From Serratia inhibens (GTDB lineage Bacteria; Pseudomonadota; Gammaproteobacteria; Enterobacterales; Enterobacteriaceae): a stretch of 64,000 bases of DNA. Under the pieces are notes generated by a model. It worked only from the letters and a program-made list of their open reading frames with translations, made no database searches and was not told the origin of the DNA. The position numbers and the translations under genes are program-made. The stretch covers positions 1-64,000 of the forward strand of contig NZ_QYYG01000007.1 of the NCBI RefSeq assembly GCF_003591175.1, in the 5' to 3' direction. Of this stretch, positions 10,832 through 21,000 are shown piece by piece. Numbering within the stretch: the stretch's first letter is position 1; each line of letters begins with the position of its first letter.

Positions 10832-10872
10832 AGTTTCGCATGTGTATTTTTAATAAATATTAAGAGGTTACT

Positions 10873-11427
10873 ATGTCAAATAGAAAAATTTTTCGTGCTA
10901 AATATACATTTTTTTTGGCGACGTTAGGCTTGTTACCTGGTGTCGGGGTTGCCGCCACGGATTCCGCATCCATTACTGTAACGGGGAAAGTATTGGCTAA
11001 TACTTGCACTCTCGATAAGGCCGCCTCGACACTAAGCCCAATATTACCTGATATATCCGACAGAGATATTAAAGGGGTAGGTACAGTCGGTGGCGAGAAA
11101 GATATTGATATCGTTTTAAAAGATTGTGGCGCTGCTGTAAAAGAAGTTCTCATCACGGTGACGGGAACAAAGGATGGCGGTAGCGATGACTTTGCTTTTA
11201 AAAACACCAGCCAGAATGATCCCTCATCAGGGGTTGGTCTTTATTTTTATCAGACTCAAACAGGAACAGATAAATTTAAACCCGATGGTTCAACACCTAA
11301 AACCTACGCCATTAACCCCAGCGAAGATAATACGCTAAAAATGCGAGCTTCGTATGTAGGTCTCGGCGACACAGTAACTGCGGGTAATTTTCAATCCACG
11401 GTGACTATGACGATCGATTATAAATAA
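10873..11427 (+). CDS. Minor fimbrial subunit
   Basis: A 184-residue pilin-like protein with ATG at 10873 and AAGAGG upstream. It has a signal peptide ending near GVGVAA. The mature part contains the pilin cysteine pair (LANTCTLD and LKDCGAAV). The C-terminus (FQSTVTMTIDYK) matches the donor-strand pattern. Its position after the usher suggests a minor or adaptor subunit. The exact role is inferred. Confidence 0.8.
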   Translation: MSNRKIFRAKYTFFLATLGLLPGVGVAATDSASITVTGKVLANTCTLDKAASTLSPILPDISDRDIKGVGTVGGEKDIDIVLKDCGAAVKEVLITVTGTKDGGSDDFAFKNTSQNDPSSGVGLYFYQTQTGTDKFKPDGSTPKTYAINPSEDNTLKMRASYVGLGDTVTAGNFQSTVTMTIDYK

Positions 11428-11447
11428 TTTTTCAGTAAAAGGGTAAA

Positions 11448-12215
11448 ATGAAAATATTGATGCTTTTGGCTCTGCTACCATTCTCTGTACTTGCAGATGT
11501 AACCTGGATACAGAGCAGTGTATCTTTAACTGCTATCACGCCGGGTGGAGTCCCCTTCGAATCTAGCGAGTCTATGACTTTAGAAGCCCAGGGAACGATT
11601 AATGCATATCAGACTTTTTGTTCCAAGAACCGAGCGGAAGCTGAGTCAGATGCATCGACGGGAACTATTAATACGACAATAGGGGACTATGCGTGGTTTG
11701 CCTACAAAACTCTTGTTCCTGGAACGATACAGGTGGCCACTACCCGGTCGTTAGGGGTCTTGAGAGGAGAAGGCATAAATTTAGCAAAGCATACTATTTA
11801 TTGTGTGATTCACCCCTCTGGAGTTGCGGTTTCAGATAAAAATATTAAGGCCACAGGATTAATTATTAATGCAGACCTGGCTACCGTGCCTATGCCCATG
11901 ATTGAGTTTCCGCAAAACAAAATTGATCTTGGCCAGTGCATGCCGACACAAACCTTAAAAAAGGATGTAGTCTCCTCGATCTCGTATCGAGGTTATGGTG
12001 TGAATCAAACAAGTTCGGTAGCCTGGGCGATTACGTCAGCAACGACTAATCCTGATGACTCTTTACCGACGGTAAGCATTAATGGCTCCAGCGTATCTCC
12101 TGTCAATGTTCCCTTACTGGAAGGCCCTGTTGATCCGGGGATCAGCCTTTCATATTCTTGTAATACACCAGGAGAATACACATGGAATATGATATTCACC
12201 TATACTATTCTATAA
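11448..12215 (+). CDS. Putative fimbrial tip adhesin, unrecognised family
   Basis: A 255-residue protein, last in the fimbrial operon and 20 bases after the minor pilin gene, with an AAGGG-type ribosome site. It has a signal peptide of about 16 residues (MKILMLLALLPFSVLA). Four cysteines are visible in the mature part. The C-terminal half ends in an alternating hydrophobic strand (WNMIFTYTIL) like a pilin domain. Size, position and two-domain look fit a tip adhesin. I do not recognise the N-terminal domain, so receptor specificity is unknown. A minor subunit is the alternative. Confidence 0.55.
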   Translation: MKILMLLALLPFSVLADVTWIQSSVSLTAITPGGVPFESSESMTLEAQGTINAYQTFCSKNRAEAESDASTGTINTTIGDYAWFAYKTLVPGTIQVATTRSLGVLRGEGINLAKHTIYCVIHPSGVAVSDKNIKATGLIINADLATVPMPMIEFPQNKIDLGQCMPTQTLKKDVVSSISYRGYGVNQTSSVAWAITSATTNPDDSLPTVSINGSSVSPVNVPLLEGPVDPGISLSYSCNTPGEYTWNMIFTYTIL

Positions 12216-12230
12216 ATTAAAAATAATATT

Positions 12231-12314
12231 ATCACTTATCACTTATCACTTATCACTTATCACTTATCACTTATCACTTATCACTTATCACTTATCACTT
12301 ATCACTTATCACTT
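12231..12314. repeat. Heptanucleotide tandem repeat ATCACTT x12
   Basis: Twelve perfect ATCACTT units begin 15 bases after the stop of the adhesin-like gene and end just before a hairpin. The array is noncoding in the present sequence. Such perfect 7-base arrays are prone to slippage. Confidence 0.95.
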
Positions 12315-12316
12315 TG

Positions 12317-12340
12317 GGGCCTCGAAATTCGCGGCCCTTT
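12317..12340 (+). terminator. Probable terminator of the fimbrial operon
   Basis: Stem GGGCC-T-CGAA / TTCG-C-GGCCC followed by TTTAAAA. It lies between the heptamer array and the convergent LysR-type gene, so it may act in both directions. The T-tract is short. Confidence 0.55.
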
Positions 12341-12372
12341 AAAATCAATTTATTTACCACACTTTTTCTTCG

Positions 12373-13173
12373 TCAACATTGCTGACACAAGGCATCTCTA
12401 ATAGACGAGATTACCGTTTCTTTAACATCACAGAGTTTTGCATTATTAATGTAAACAAAAATTTTCAGATTGTATGAAAAAGGAAGTATTTGCTCGTTAC
12501 TTTCTAAAGAGTTTGGAAATTTAAAACACAGTCCCTCCCCTTTTCTATAGGCACTATTCAAAAGTGCGACATTATCTATTTTCCTGATTGTTCCGGTAAA
12601 GCCTTGCTCACGCAGTTTTATCATGGATTCTTTAAAACTGGTATTCTCTGCCAATGGCTGTTCGGTTAACAACATACTTTCATGCCAATCTTTTACCAGA
12701 GATGAGGTGAAGCTTAAAGGTAAAGTCAAGTTATATTCTTCACTTGAGAAATTTGGAGGGGCTGCGATCGATTGAAAATCAATGAATACATCATCATCAT
12801 CACGGATATATTCAGCCTGCCTGGTCGAATAAGTCACCGGCGCGTGTTCAAAACATCTTTGTAAGATATCAGTTACGAGAATCGTATTCATTTGGGGGGA
12901 AGAGAAGCGAAACAATGTGTCATTCGTTTTCTTCGTTATGGTTGTTAATGCATTGTAAATTGGATGTAAGTTATTATAAAGGTTCTCTCCTGCCTCAGTT
13001 GGAGTAATACGATTTCTTTCAATAGTAAATAGTTGCTCACCAATAGTGTCCTCGGCAATCTTTAACATTCTTGAGACTGGGGGGACCGTAAGGCAAAGTT
13101 TATTAGCAGCCGCTTTTAGACTTCGTTCCTGATACAGCGTAATAAATACCTTCATTGCTTTTGATGTGAACAT
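12373..13173 (-). CDS. LysR-type transcriptional regulator
   Basis: A 266-residue protein. I choose ATG 13173 because GGAG stands five bases before it; a GTG two codons upstream is the alternative. Residues 1-60 are a LysR-type helix-turn-helix (MKVFITLYQERSLKAAANKL, then VPPVSRMLKIAED and RNRITPTEAGE). The remainder is weakly LysR-like and shorter than the usual 290-310 residues, so the effector domain may be reduced. It faces the fimbrial operon convergently, inside the same inverted-repeat-bounded AT-rich module. A role in fimbrial control is plausible but unproven. Confidence 0.75.
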   Translation of the reverse strand: MFTSKAMKVFITLYQERSLKAAANKLCLTVPPVSRMLKIAEDTIGEQLFTIERNRITPTEAGENLYNNLHPIYNALTTITKKTNDTLFRFSSPQMNTILVTDILQRCFEHAPVTYSTRQAEYIRDDDDVFIDFQSIAAPPNFSSEEYNLTLPLSFTSSLVKDWHESMLLTEQPLAENTSFKESMIKLREQGFTGTIRKIDNVALLNSAYRKGEGLCFKFPNSLESNEQILPFSYNLKIFVYINNAKLCDVKETVISSIRDALCQQC

Positions 13174-14232
13174 AATCACTCCATGTTGAAGAAAATCACT
13201 GTCATTTAATATTGTTTATTATAAACCATTAATGACAATGTTTTTATTTTTTCTGTTTATTTTAATAATTAAAATTAAATTACCCCCCCTATTCCCGATA
13301 TGCTAGACATGTCAAAACACCTTATACCATCTCGATACTGCCTTATATTTTCATGGTCGTCCACCCTCTATTGTTACTATATGTTCATAATTAAATTATT
13401 GTTTATATTCAATATCTTATGAAATTAATCATGGTACGGAAGGATACGCCAACTTATTTTAAGTCTATACCGCCCAGTATTTACTTTTAAATAAAATAAA
13501 AATAAAGCTTATAATTAACATTTTAATTATATCAATTTCACTTTATTTTACTGGCAGGGAGTATTACTTACGCCAGTTGCGTGGGGCATGACTTAATCCT
13601 TCCTCACATTGAATTGCATATTATTCCGCTGAGTTATTGATGCGTATGGATATTATTTCATAAGAAACAATATGAATGCTACCTATATATCTTGATTTTA
13701 TTACCCACCTTGCCTATATACACTTAAATAAAACCCAATAGCTTACCTCCTCACGTTATTAACCTGCACTTTATGGCTCGCATCGCCAAATTTCATATCC
13801 ATTTAATAAAAAACCCTTAAAAAACATGATGCACCACGAAAGAAACATCCATTATCAACTTGAATAACACAGAAAAATCTGACTCAGAAATATATCAATC
13901 AAGCATCAGAAAGAACTAACATTAAAATAAAAACCCGTGGCATTGATAGTTACTTCTTATTATTAAACACACGAACAGCCTGACTTAAATTGAGGTTAAC
14001 CGCAGAAGATACGATGTATCATCAATACCAAAACCTTCCATTCATTACTTTTATCGCCAATTAAAAAACAATAAACCACGGCATACAAACAATATTTTAA
14101 ATAGGAGATGGCCCACCACTTTTATTTATTTTTAATAAAAAACACAAGCTCCCATTGTTAATAAATTAACATTCAATCATTATTTTTTGCAGTATTGATT
14201 TTTTCTCTGCTGATGACGATCAGACGAATAAA
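13174..14232. other. AT-rich noncoding stretch, no gene seen
   Basis: About 1.06 kb of very AT-rich sequence between the LysR-type gene and the right arm of the inverted repeat. I see no ORF with a ribosome site and no recognisable RNA. It contains the promoter region of the LysR-type gene near 13180-13260. Confidence 0.6.
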
Positions 14233-16770
14233 CATATTTTGTGCGCTAAGATTTAATTTTTGATATGAGCGAGAGAGATAATACCTTGCATCACTATAAC
14301 CAGTGGCATATAAATATAATTATTCTTATGAAAAACTACGCCCCCCATACTGATTGCCAAGCGTTCAACATTTTTCAATTCTATGCATATGAAATAATTT
14401 TAATCTTTAAGATTTTCCATGACGGAAAATTCCCAATCCGCGTTTTTTTTAAAAAAAACGTCTACCTACTTTAAAATAAGGACGACTCCCCATGCCCACA
14501 ACCGCTGATATCATTACCTCCCTGAGCGGAAAAACCAAAACGCTCGGCTGGGATGCGGTTGTCGCCTATGACCGCGACAAAATCAACCATCTGTTTCAAC
14601 AGCAATACATCAGTAAACTCACCGCAGGTGTCCATTTTTCTCCCATCAGCTGGAGCAATGAACGCGATACCATTCAGTTTGAAAATATCACCCTGTCCGC
14701 ACCCCGCATTTCATTTGTGAATGCCTCCACAGAGAATTCCCGCGCCGTCGCGACCCTCGAATTCCTTGACGGTAACGTGATAGAACGCAACACCAATGGC
14801 CAGGTCAACAGCTATATCCGCATTCGCCCCGGCATGGGGTATGGCCTCACGTTGAACGTCGATTTAATCGCCGGACAGGGTTCGGTGGATGAACAGGGCA
14901 AGGTGCAGATCGACTTCAGCAAGGGCACTGTCGCCATCATCAATGTTATCAACAACCCGCCGGCTGAGGTGCTCGCCTTCTTCCAGCAGTGGCTGGCCAA
15001 TAACGCGGTGACCTACGAGTTGGGCCAGCTGTCGTTACAAGACCTCGGGAGCGGCCTCACCCCGAAAAAATTCATCATCCGCACGCAGCAGGCCCCGCTA
15101 ACCGCCCGCCGGGTGGCGGAAGACGACGGGTATGGCGCGGTGCTGTTATTTGTCGCCACCAACGTTAACCCGGCGGGCGGCTCGCTGCCGACGGATGCAT
15201 ATCCGTGGCTGATCCCCCAGGAGTCTTCCTCGACGGTACTGGTGAACAACCGTCTGGTGCTCGAATGCTACTTCAAGCCGGAACTGGATAAAATGCTGAC
15301 CAGCGGTCAGTGGGAACTGATCCGCGGCACCAATGACGACGATGCCTTCTCGCTGCGCGCCTCCGATAACGCAACCCTCAACGGCGGGCATGTACGCAGC
15401 CGTCCTCTTGACGATGATGCAGATTACGCCTGGTCGGGTGATTATGCTACACGCCCGGACAGACCGGTGCCGGAAGATTTTATTTATTCCCTCAGGGGGG
15501 CCACCCTGTCACTCGATAATGAAAAGCTGGCGATTAACTTTGATGGGGGCAATACGTTCCAGCAGAAAATGGGTTCATGTTTTTGGAATATAGGTGGCCA
15601 AACAGGCACCATTATCCGTGCTTGGCATAGCGCCAGGCTGAATTTTTGGTTAGCAGGCGGCACTGTTTATCAATTTGTCCTCGATCATAAAGCTGAAACC
15701 GTCGGCATCGCCCTCACTGATAATAAGGTGACGATAGACAGTAATTTTATCGACGAATGGAAAAACCTCACAGCATCGAAAGCAGTGGCCAATGAGATTC
15801 ACTCAGATCTCCGGTCAGCCATTGTGCCCGTCATTCGCAATCTCATGGAAGACGTGAAATTCAAAGACATTCAAGTCTTTGCGCTCAACCATGTGCTGTT
15901 CCTGGAGCACAACATTAACCGGCTGAAATCGGCCCATATGCCGGGCGATATGGCCATTTTCGGTGAAATTGACGCTTCCCTGACCAGCCTGGTACTCGAT
16001 CCCCTGCAGGCCGTTCTGCCCGCCGGAAAGTCCCAACAGTTCACCACCAACGCCAGCAGCGGTGTGACCTACAGCCTGTCGCCGGCCAATGGCGGGACTA
16101 TCTCGGCGTCGGGCCTGTACCGTGCGCCCGAGACCATCAATGGCGGGGTATTGGGCGTCACGGTCACCGCGAAGACCGCCACCGCCACCGTCGCTGCCCA
16201 TATTACCGTCGTATCGTCCCCGGTGCAGCTTTCACCTGCCTTCTTTGCCCTGCATGAGGACAATCCTCTCGCGGTGCAACTCAATGCCATGGTGCTGGGC
16301 GAAGAGAATACGACCCTGAGCTGGAGCCTGACGTCCAGCACGCCGGGGGTGACCGGCAGTATCTCGAGTGACGGCCTTTATATGCCACCTTTTGAGGCTT
16401 ACCCGCTCGGCTACACCTATGTGACCGTGACTGCCACTTCCCCGGAGGGCCAGACCAGCCAGGCCTACATTTTACTGATCAGTGCTCAGACCCTGCCCGA
16501 GTTTAAGCTCACCCCGCCTTTTGTGACGGAGCTGGCCCCCGGTGCGGTGCAGACGCTGTCAGCCGACGCGACGCTGGACTTTGACCCGAATGACTGGGCG
16601 TGTTACCCGGCGCTCGGCACCCTGAGCCAGCCGGAGCAGGAAGGCAGCACTTACCGGGTTAAGTACACCGCACCGGCAACGGTAAACGGGGATGAACTGG
16701 TGATTGTCCGCGCTATCCAGCAGGGTAAAGCGCACCGTGCCGGATATGCCGTTATTGATGTGGCGCATAA
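14233..16770. repeat. Right arm of the ~2.5 kb inverted repeat
   Basis: Reverse complement of 2335-4878. It contains the upstream region of copy 3 and its first ~760 codons. The coding identity breaks near VIDVA, where copy 2 ends and copy 3 continues. Confidence 0.8.
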
Positions 16771-17962
16771 GAAACAGGCCCCATGGTCGCTAATTGAAGG
16801 CGTCAGCATTCTTAAAGTGGTTACCGAATCCGGGGGCGGTAATACGCAGGTTTATAAAAATGGTGCCCAGCAGGCGGTGATTGTTGTCCAGTTTTCCGGT
16901 TTCCGGATGATTAATGGTGCCCCAGAGAGAGTCAGCATTACCCTGGATGATATTCTTCCTCATCTTCAACTTGTCGATCATACCACCGGCAAGGCCCTGG
17001 GCCGCGACGCAGGCGATGACTGGTATTACTCGATTAAAGAAAATGAGTTTGAACGACTGCCTACCGGCGATAGCGTGGGCCTCAATGGCAGGGATAGTGA
17101 AAATTCAGATAACCTGACCTTTTATATCAGCTGTAATACTGCCTCAAAATCAACGGGTACGCGGGTTGCGGTTCAGGTTACCCTGGCTGACGGGCGTATC
17201 ATCAGTACGGCATCAAATGGTTCATCCGGGTTTAACAGCTATGTCTACAGTGCCGTGTTGCCTGCCATTGACTATTCTTTAGTGACCAATATACAAACGT
17301 TGCAAGATTCACCAACGGTTATACTCAGTGAATTAACCTGGGAATCTCGCCGAGTTAATTATAGATCTCCTGAAAAACGAGACGATTTCTGTAAGCTTTC
17401 AGTTCTCAATATTATCATTCTGCCTGCCGACCCAGCTATCAATAGATTCCATTCGTTTGAATATGACAAGCACAGCGTCACTAACAGTGATGTCTCCACT
17501 AATTATATAAACTGGACTGGAGAGGTCGAACAAGTATTTTCCTGTTTAGATAATATACATGGTCAGCAGTGTACGGTGCTGGGTCACTCTGAAGAAAACT
17601 TCCTGGATGGAACGGCAAACATTTGGTTTGCGGGCCCTCTGGTTAGACTAAAAAAAGGGGGGATTTACTTCTCATCAAAAACAGAGGAGACCAGAGATGA
17701 AAATAGCGAAGATTATATCTACCGCATTGATATCCCTGAATTCAATCATGGGGATGAAAAAAAAACCAACCCTCATTTTACATTAATTAAAATATCAACG
17801 CCGGAATCAGAATTACCTACACGCGCGACGATAAAGCCTTATCAATGGAAATCGGCTCCTGAAAAGGTTGTTCTGACACTGACGGATATTTACGGGAACA
17901 CCGGAAGATTAAATATCATGTGGGATGAGAATGAGAATTACGACAAACCCTCAATCTCTTAA
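14492..17962 (+). CDS. P47/TULIP-like protein with Ig-like repeats and long C-terminal extension, copy 3
   Basis: A 1156-residue protein with ATG at 14492 and AAGGACGACTCCCC upstream. Residues 1 to about 760 match copy 2: the P47/TULIP-like part with LGWDAVVAYDRDKINHLF, then three Ig-like modules. The last ~390 residues are unique in this window. They are beta-rich, contain SGFRMINGAPERVSITLDDI, and end with DIYGNTGRLNIMWDEN. There is no signal peptide. The Rhs gene follows 84 bases later, so the two are probably co-transcribed. The proteins may form a complex in which the TULIP part binds lipid and the Rhs shell carries a toxin; this is inference. I do not recognise the C-terminal region. 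Confidence 0.65.
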   Translation: MPTTADIITSLSGKTKTLGWDAVVAYDRDKINHLFQQQYISKLTAGVHFSPISWSNERDTIQFENITLSAPRISFVNASTENSRAVATLEFLDGNVIERNTNGQVNSYIRIRPGMGYGLTLNVDLIAGQGSVDEQGKVQIDFSKGTVAIINVINNPPAEVLAFFQQWLANNAVTYELGQLSLQDLGSGLTPKKFIIRTQQAPLTARRVAEDDGYGAVLLFVATNVNPAGGSLPTDAYPWLIPQESSSTVLVNNRLVLECYFKPELDKMLTSGQWELIRGTNDDDAFSLRASDNATLNGGHVRSRPLDDDADYAWSGDYATRPDRPVPEDFIYSLRGATLSLDNEKLAINFDGGNTFQQKMGSCFWNIGGQTGTIIRAWHSARLNFWLAGGTVYQFVLDHKAETVGIALTDNKVTIDSNFIDEWKNLTASKAVANEIHSDLRSAIVPVIRNLMEDVKFKDIQVFALNHVLFLEHNINRLKSAHMPGDMAIFGEIDASLTSLVLDPLQAVLPAGKSQQFTTNASSGVTYSLSPANGGTISASGLYRAPETINGGVLGVTVTAKTATATVAAHITVVSSPVQLSPAFFALHEDNPLAVQLNAMVLGEENTTLSWSLTSSTPGVTGSISSDGLYMPPFEAYPLGYTYVTVTATSPEGQTSQAYILLISAQTLPEFKLTPPFVTELAPGAVQTLSADATLDFDPNDWACYPALGTLSQPEQEGSTYRVKYTAPATVNGDELVIVRAIQQGKAHRAGYAVIDVAHKKQAPWSLIEGVSILKVVTESGGGNTQVYKNGAQQAVIVVQFSGFRMINGAPERVSITLDDILPHLQLVDHTTGKALGRDAGDDWYYSIKENEFERLPTGDSVGLNGRDSENSDNLTFYISCNTASKSTGTRVAVQVTLADGRIISTASNGSSGFNSYVYSAVLPAIDYSLVTNIQTLQDSPTVILSELTWESRRVNYRSPEKRDDFCKLSVLNIIILPADPAINRFHSFEYDKHSVTNSDVSTNYINWTGEVEQVFSCLDNIHGQQCTVLGHSEENFLDGTANIWFAGPLVRLKKGGIYFSSKTEETRDENSEDYIYRIDIPEFNHGDEKKTNPHFTLIKISTPESELPTRATIKPYQWKSAPEKVVLTLTDIYGNTGRLNIMWDENENYDKPSIS

Positions 17963-17991
17963 ATAACACGGCGACTTCTCAGTGCCATGAC

Positions 17992-18016
17992 GGGGCTGAA
18001 CATGCCATTCAGCCCC
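17992..18016 (+). other. Hairpin in the Rhs leader
   Basis: Perfect 9-bp arms GGGGCTGAA/TTCAGCCCC around a CATGCCA loop, between copy 3 and the Rhs start. The core is conserved in the scar at 2280-2300. It has no T-tract. It may set the expression ratio of the two genes. Confidence 0.6.
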
Positions 18017-18046
18017 CGTTCACTCACCTGTTTCATGAGGACAACC

Positions 18047-21000
18047 ATGTCTGCCAATTTCAGTACCCAGGCCGGTAATTTCAGCGGCGGCCTCAGCGCG
18101 GCCGTCGACCCGCGTACCGGCCTCTTTACCCTCAACCTCAGCCTCCTGTCCCTGGCCGCCAACCGCCAGTTAGGGCCGGCCGTTGATATTGCCCTGGTCT
18201 ATAGCCCGCTGAGCACCGACAACTTCGGATTTGGCAACGGCGTTTCCCTTGGCCTGACCCACTACAATACCCTGACCGGTACCCTGACGCTCTCCTCCGG
18301 TGAGCGCTACCAGGTGACCGAAACCGCCGGACAGCCGTTCATCCTGCAAAAAAAACTCAACAACTTCATCTTCCGTAAAACGGCGACGGCGTATGAAGTC
18401 GTCTGGAAAAACGGCACCGTCGAGGTCTTGCCGGGGCCTGATGCGTCTGTCGCACATAAGTTCCCCGTCCGCATCGTCTCCCCGTCCGGGCGGACGGTCA
18501 GCTACACCTGGAACTATACCGGCCCCGTCCCCCGGCTCACCCAGGTGCAAGACGAGTTCCATACCTTGCTGACCCTTCAGTATTACGACACGATTTCCAC
18601 CGTCATCACCACCTTCCCCGACAGTGATGAGGGGGGGCGCCTGTCCCTGCAGTTCGCCAACCTCCATCTCGCCGGCCTGACCCATTACGCCCATGACGAC
18701 AGCCCCCTGACCTGGGCATTCAGTTATCAGGCGGTGGACGGGCTGAACCTGCTCAGCGGGCTCACCTACCCGACCGGGCTGCGGGAGCAGGTACGTTATC
18801 AGAGCCAGGTCATGCGCTTTCCCGACAAGGCCGGCCTGCCGGCGCTCCCTGCCGTCGTCAGCTATCAACGGCACCCCGGCGGCGGCCAGCCCGCCCTGCA
18901 AATGGCCTATACCTGGTCTGACACCAACTACCTCGGCTTTGGTGCCGTCGCCGACTGGGACCCGGACAATGACTTCAACTACGGCCTGGCCGGCGATTAC
19001 CATTATTCCTCCACCGAGACCCTGGCCGGGGCGGATATCGCACTGGCCACCGTCCGCACGTACAATAAATTTCATCTCCTGACCGGGGAAACAACCCGCC
19101 GTGACGGGGCCGTGACCACCCGGACCACCCGCTATCACGCCGATGAGTTTCAGCCGTTTGACCGGCAACCGCCCCAGTTCCTGCTGCCCCGGGAAATCAC
19201 TGAAACGCTGATCGACACCGCCGGGAAATCCCGCGCCCGCGTGACGCTGACCACCTTCGATGAACAGGGGAACCTGTTGCAGCAGACCGACGCGGACGGC
19301 ACGGTCACCACGATGAGCTGGTATTCCCCCGAAGGTGACGACGGTTGCCCGGCCGAGCCGAACGGCTTTGCCCGTTTTCTGAAACAAAAGACGGCCAGCT
19401 ACCCGGAAAACGCAGGCCTGGCGGTGCCGGACACGGTGGAAACCTACACCTATGCCCCGCTCGGGCACACCGACTGTGCGGTGCAGACCTCCCTGTCCAC
19501 GTTCAGCGGCGACACGCTGCTGCACAAGCAGGTCACCGACTATGATGACGAGGCGGGCAGCCCGGAGCGGGGGCGCATCCGCGCCATTGAAGACACCTAT
19601 TACCCGCAAGAGGGGGGCGACGGCTTCACGTCCCGCCAGGCATTCATCACCCGGGTCAGCGGAACGCGCCTGCAACAAAGCGTCACCTTCACCGGTCATG
19701 ACGGGCTGACCGCCGTCACGCAACGCACGTCTTCCGCGTTATCCGGTCTCCTGTTTGACGAAACCGATGCCCTGGGCGTGAGCACGGCCTATGCGTACGA
19801 CGGCCTGGGCCGCCTGCGCCGCCGGACCCAGGCCGTGGGAACACCGTATGAACAGGCGACCCTCTGGTCCTACAGTGAAGGTGACGTCCCGGTCACCACC
19901 GAGACCGGCCCGACCGGAGCGCAGCAGGAGACCCATTTTGACAGTACCGGGCGGGTGATCCGACGCCGGCTGCGGGATATCGACGCCACGCAGGCGATGC
20001 ATGAGGTGTATGCCGCCCGTTACAACGCCATCGGCGACACCGTCTCGGAAACGACCCGCGACTGGCTGACCACCGGCACCGGCACCCCCACCGCCATCAC
20101 GCTCGATTGCGACACCGGGTACGATGTGTGGGGGGCTGCCAGCTCACAGACCCTGTCCGACGGGCTGACCAGGGTGATGACGCTGGATCCGGTGGGGCTG
20201 ACGCAGACACAACAGCGCCGGGGAAATACCCGCGCTCAGGGGGCCGCCGACAGCGGCCTGACCCAGAGCCACTTTGACCCGGTCAGCCTGCAACTGACCC
20301 GCACCGAACGACGGGACGCGGCCGGCCAGGTCCAGGGGACGGTGCGCTATGCCCACGACGGCCGGGGATTGTTGCGCCGCATGGAAGATGAACGGGGGCA
20401 CATCACCACCTTTACCTATGACGCGCTGGGCCGGGAACTGTCCCGCACCCTGCCGGACGGCAGCACCGTCAACCGCCGTTACGCGCCGCATCTGGCACAG
20501 GCGCAGGTTACGGCCATCAGCGTCACCGGCCCGGACGCGGACGGCAACGTGCAGACCTGGCTGCTGGGGACCCAGACCTTTGACTCGCTCGGCCGGCTGA
20601 CGACCTCGGTCAGTGGCGGGCGCACCACGCACTATGCGTATGACGGCGCGTCGCCATCCCCGGCTACCGTCAGGTTAGCGTCCGGCAACGTCCTGCAATA
20701 CACCTATATTCCGGCGCTGGGCAATGCCATCAGCAGCCTGACGGCGGAGGGGGTGACACAGACCTTTACCTACGACAGCACCACCGGCGACCTGCTGCAG
20801 GCGGATGAAGGCGATAGCCGCAACGGCAACACCTGGACGCCGGCCGGCCATCTGCAGGCCGAGCGCTTTACCCGGGGGGACGGAACCCGGCAGACCGGAT
20901 ACGGCAGTACCTTGTCCGGTGCGCCGACGGCGTATACCGATATCACGGGCAAAACCACCGTCTATGAACGGGATGAACACGGGCGGCTGGTCACCCTGAC

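Noticed and set aside
12315-12323. TTGGGGCC-like string resembling the fimS repeat of E. coli
   Set aside because: No second inverted copy near the fimbrial promoter; it is part of the terminator stem.
18170-19723. Minus-strand ORF of 517 codons inside the Rhs gene
   Set aside because: A shadow of GC-rich Rhs coding sequence; low-complexity, unlike any family, and antisense to a clear gene.
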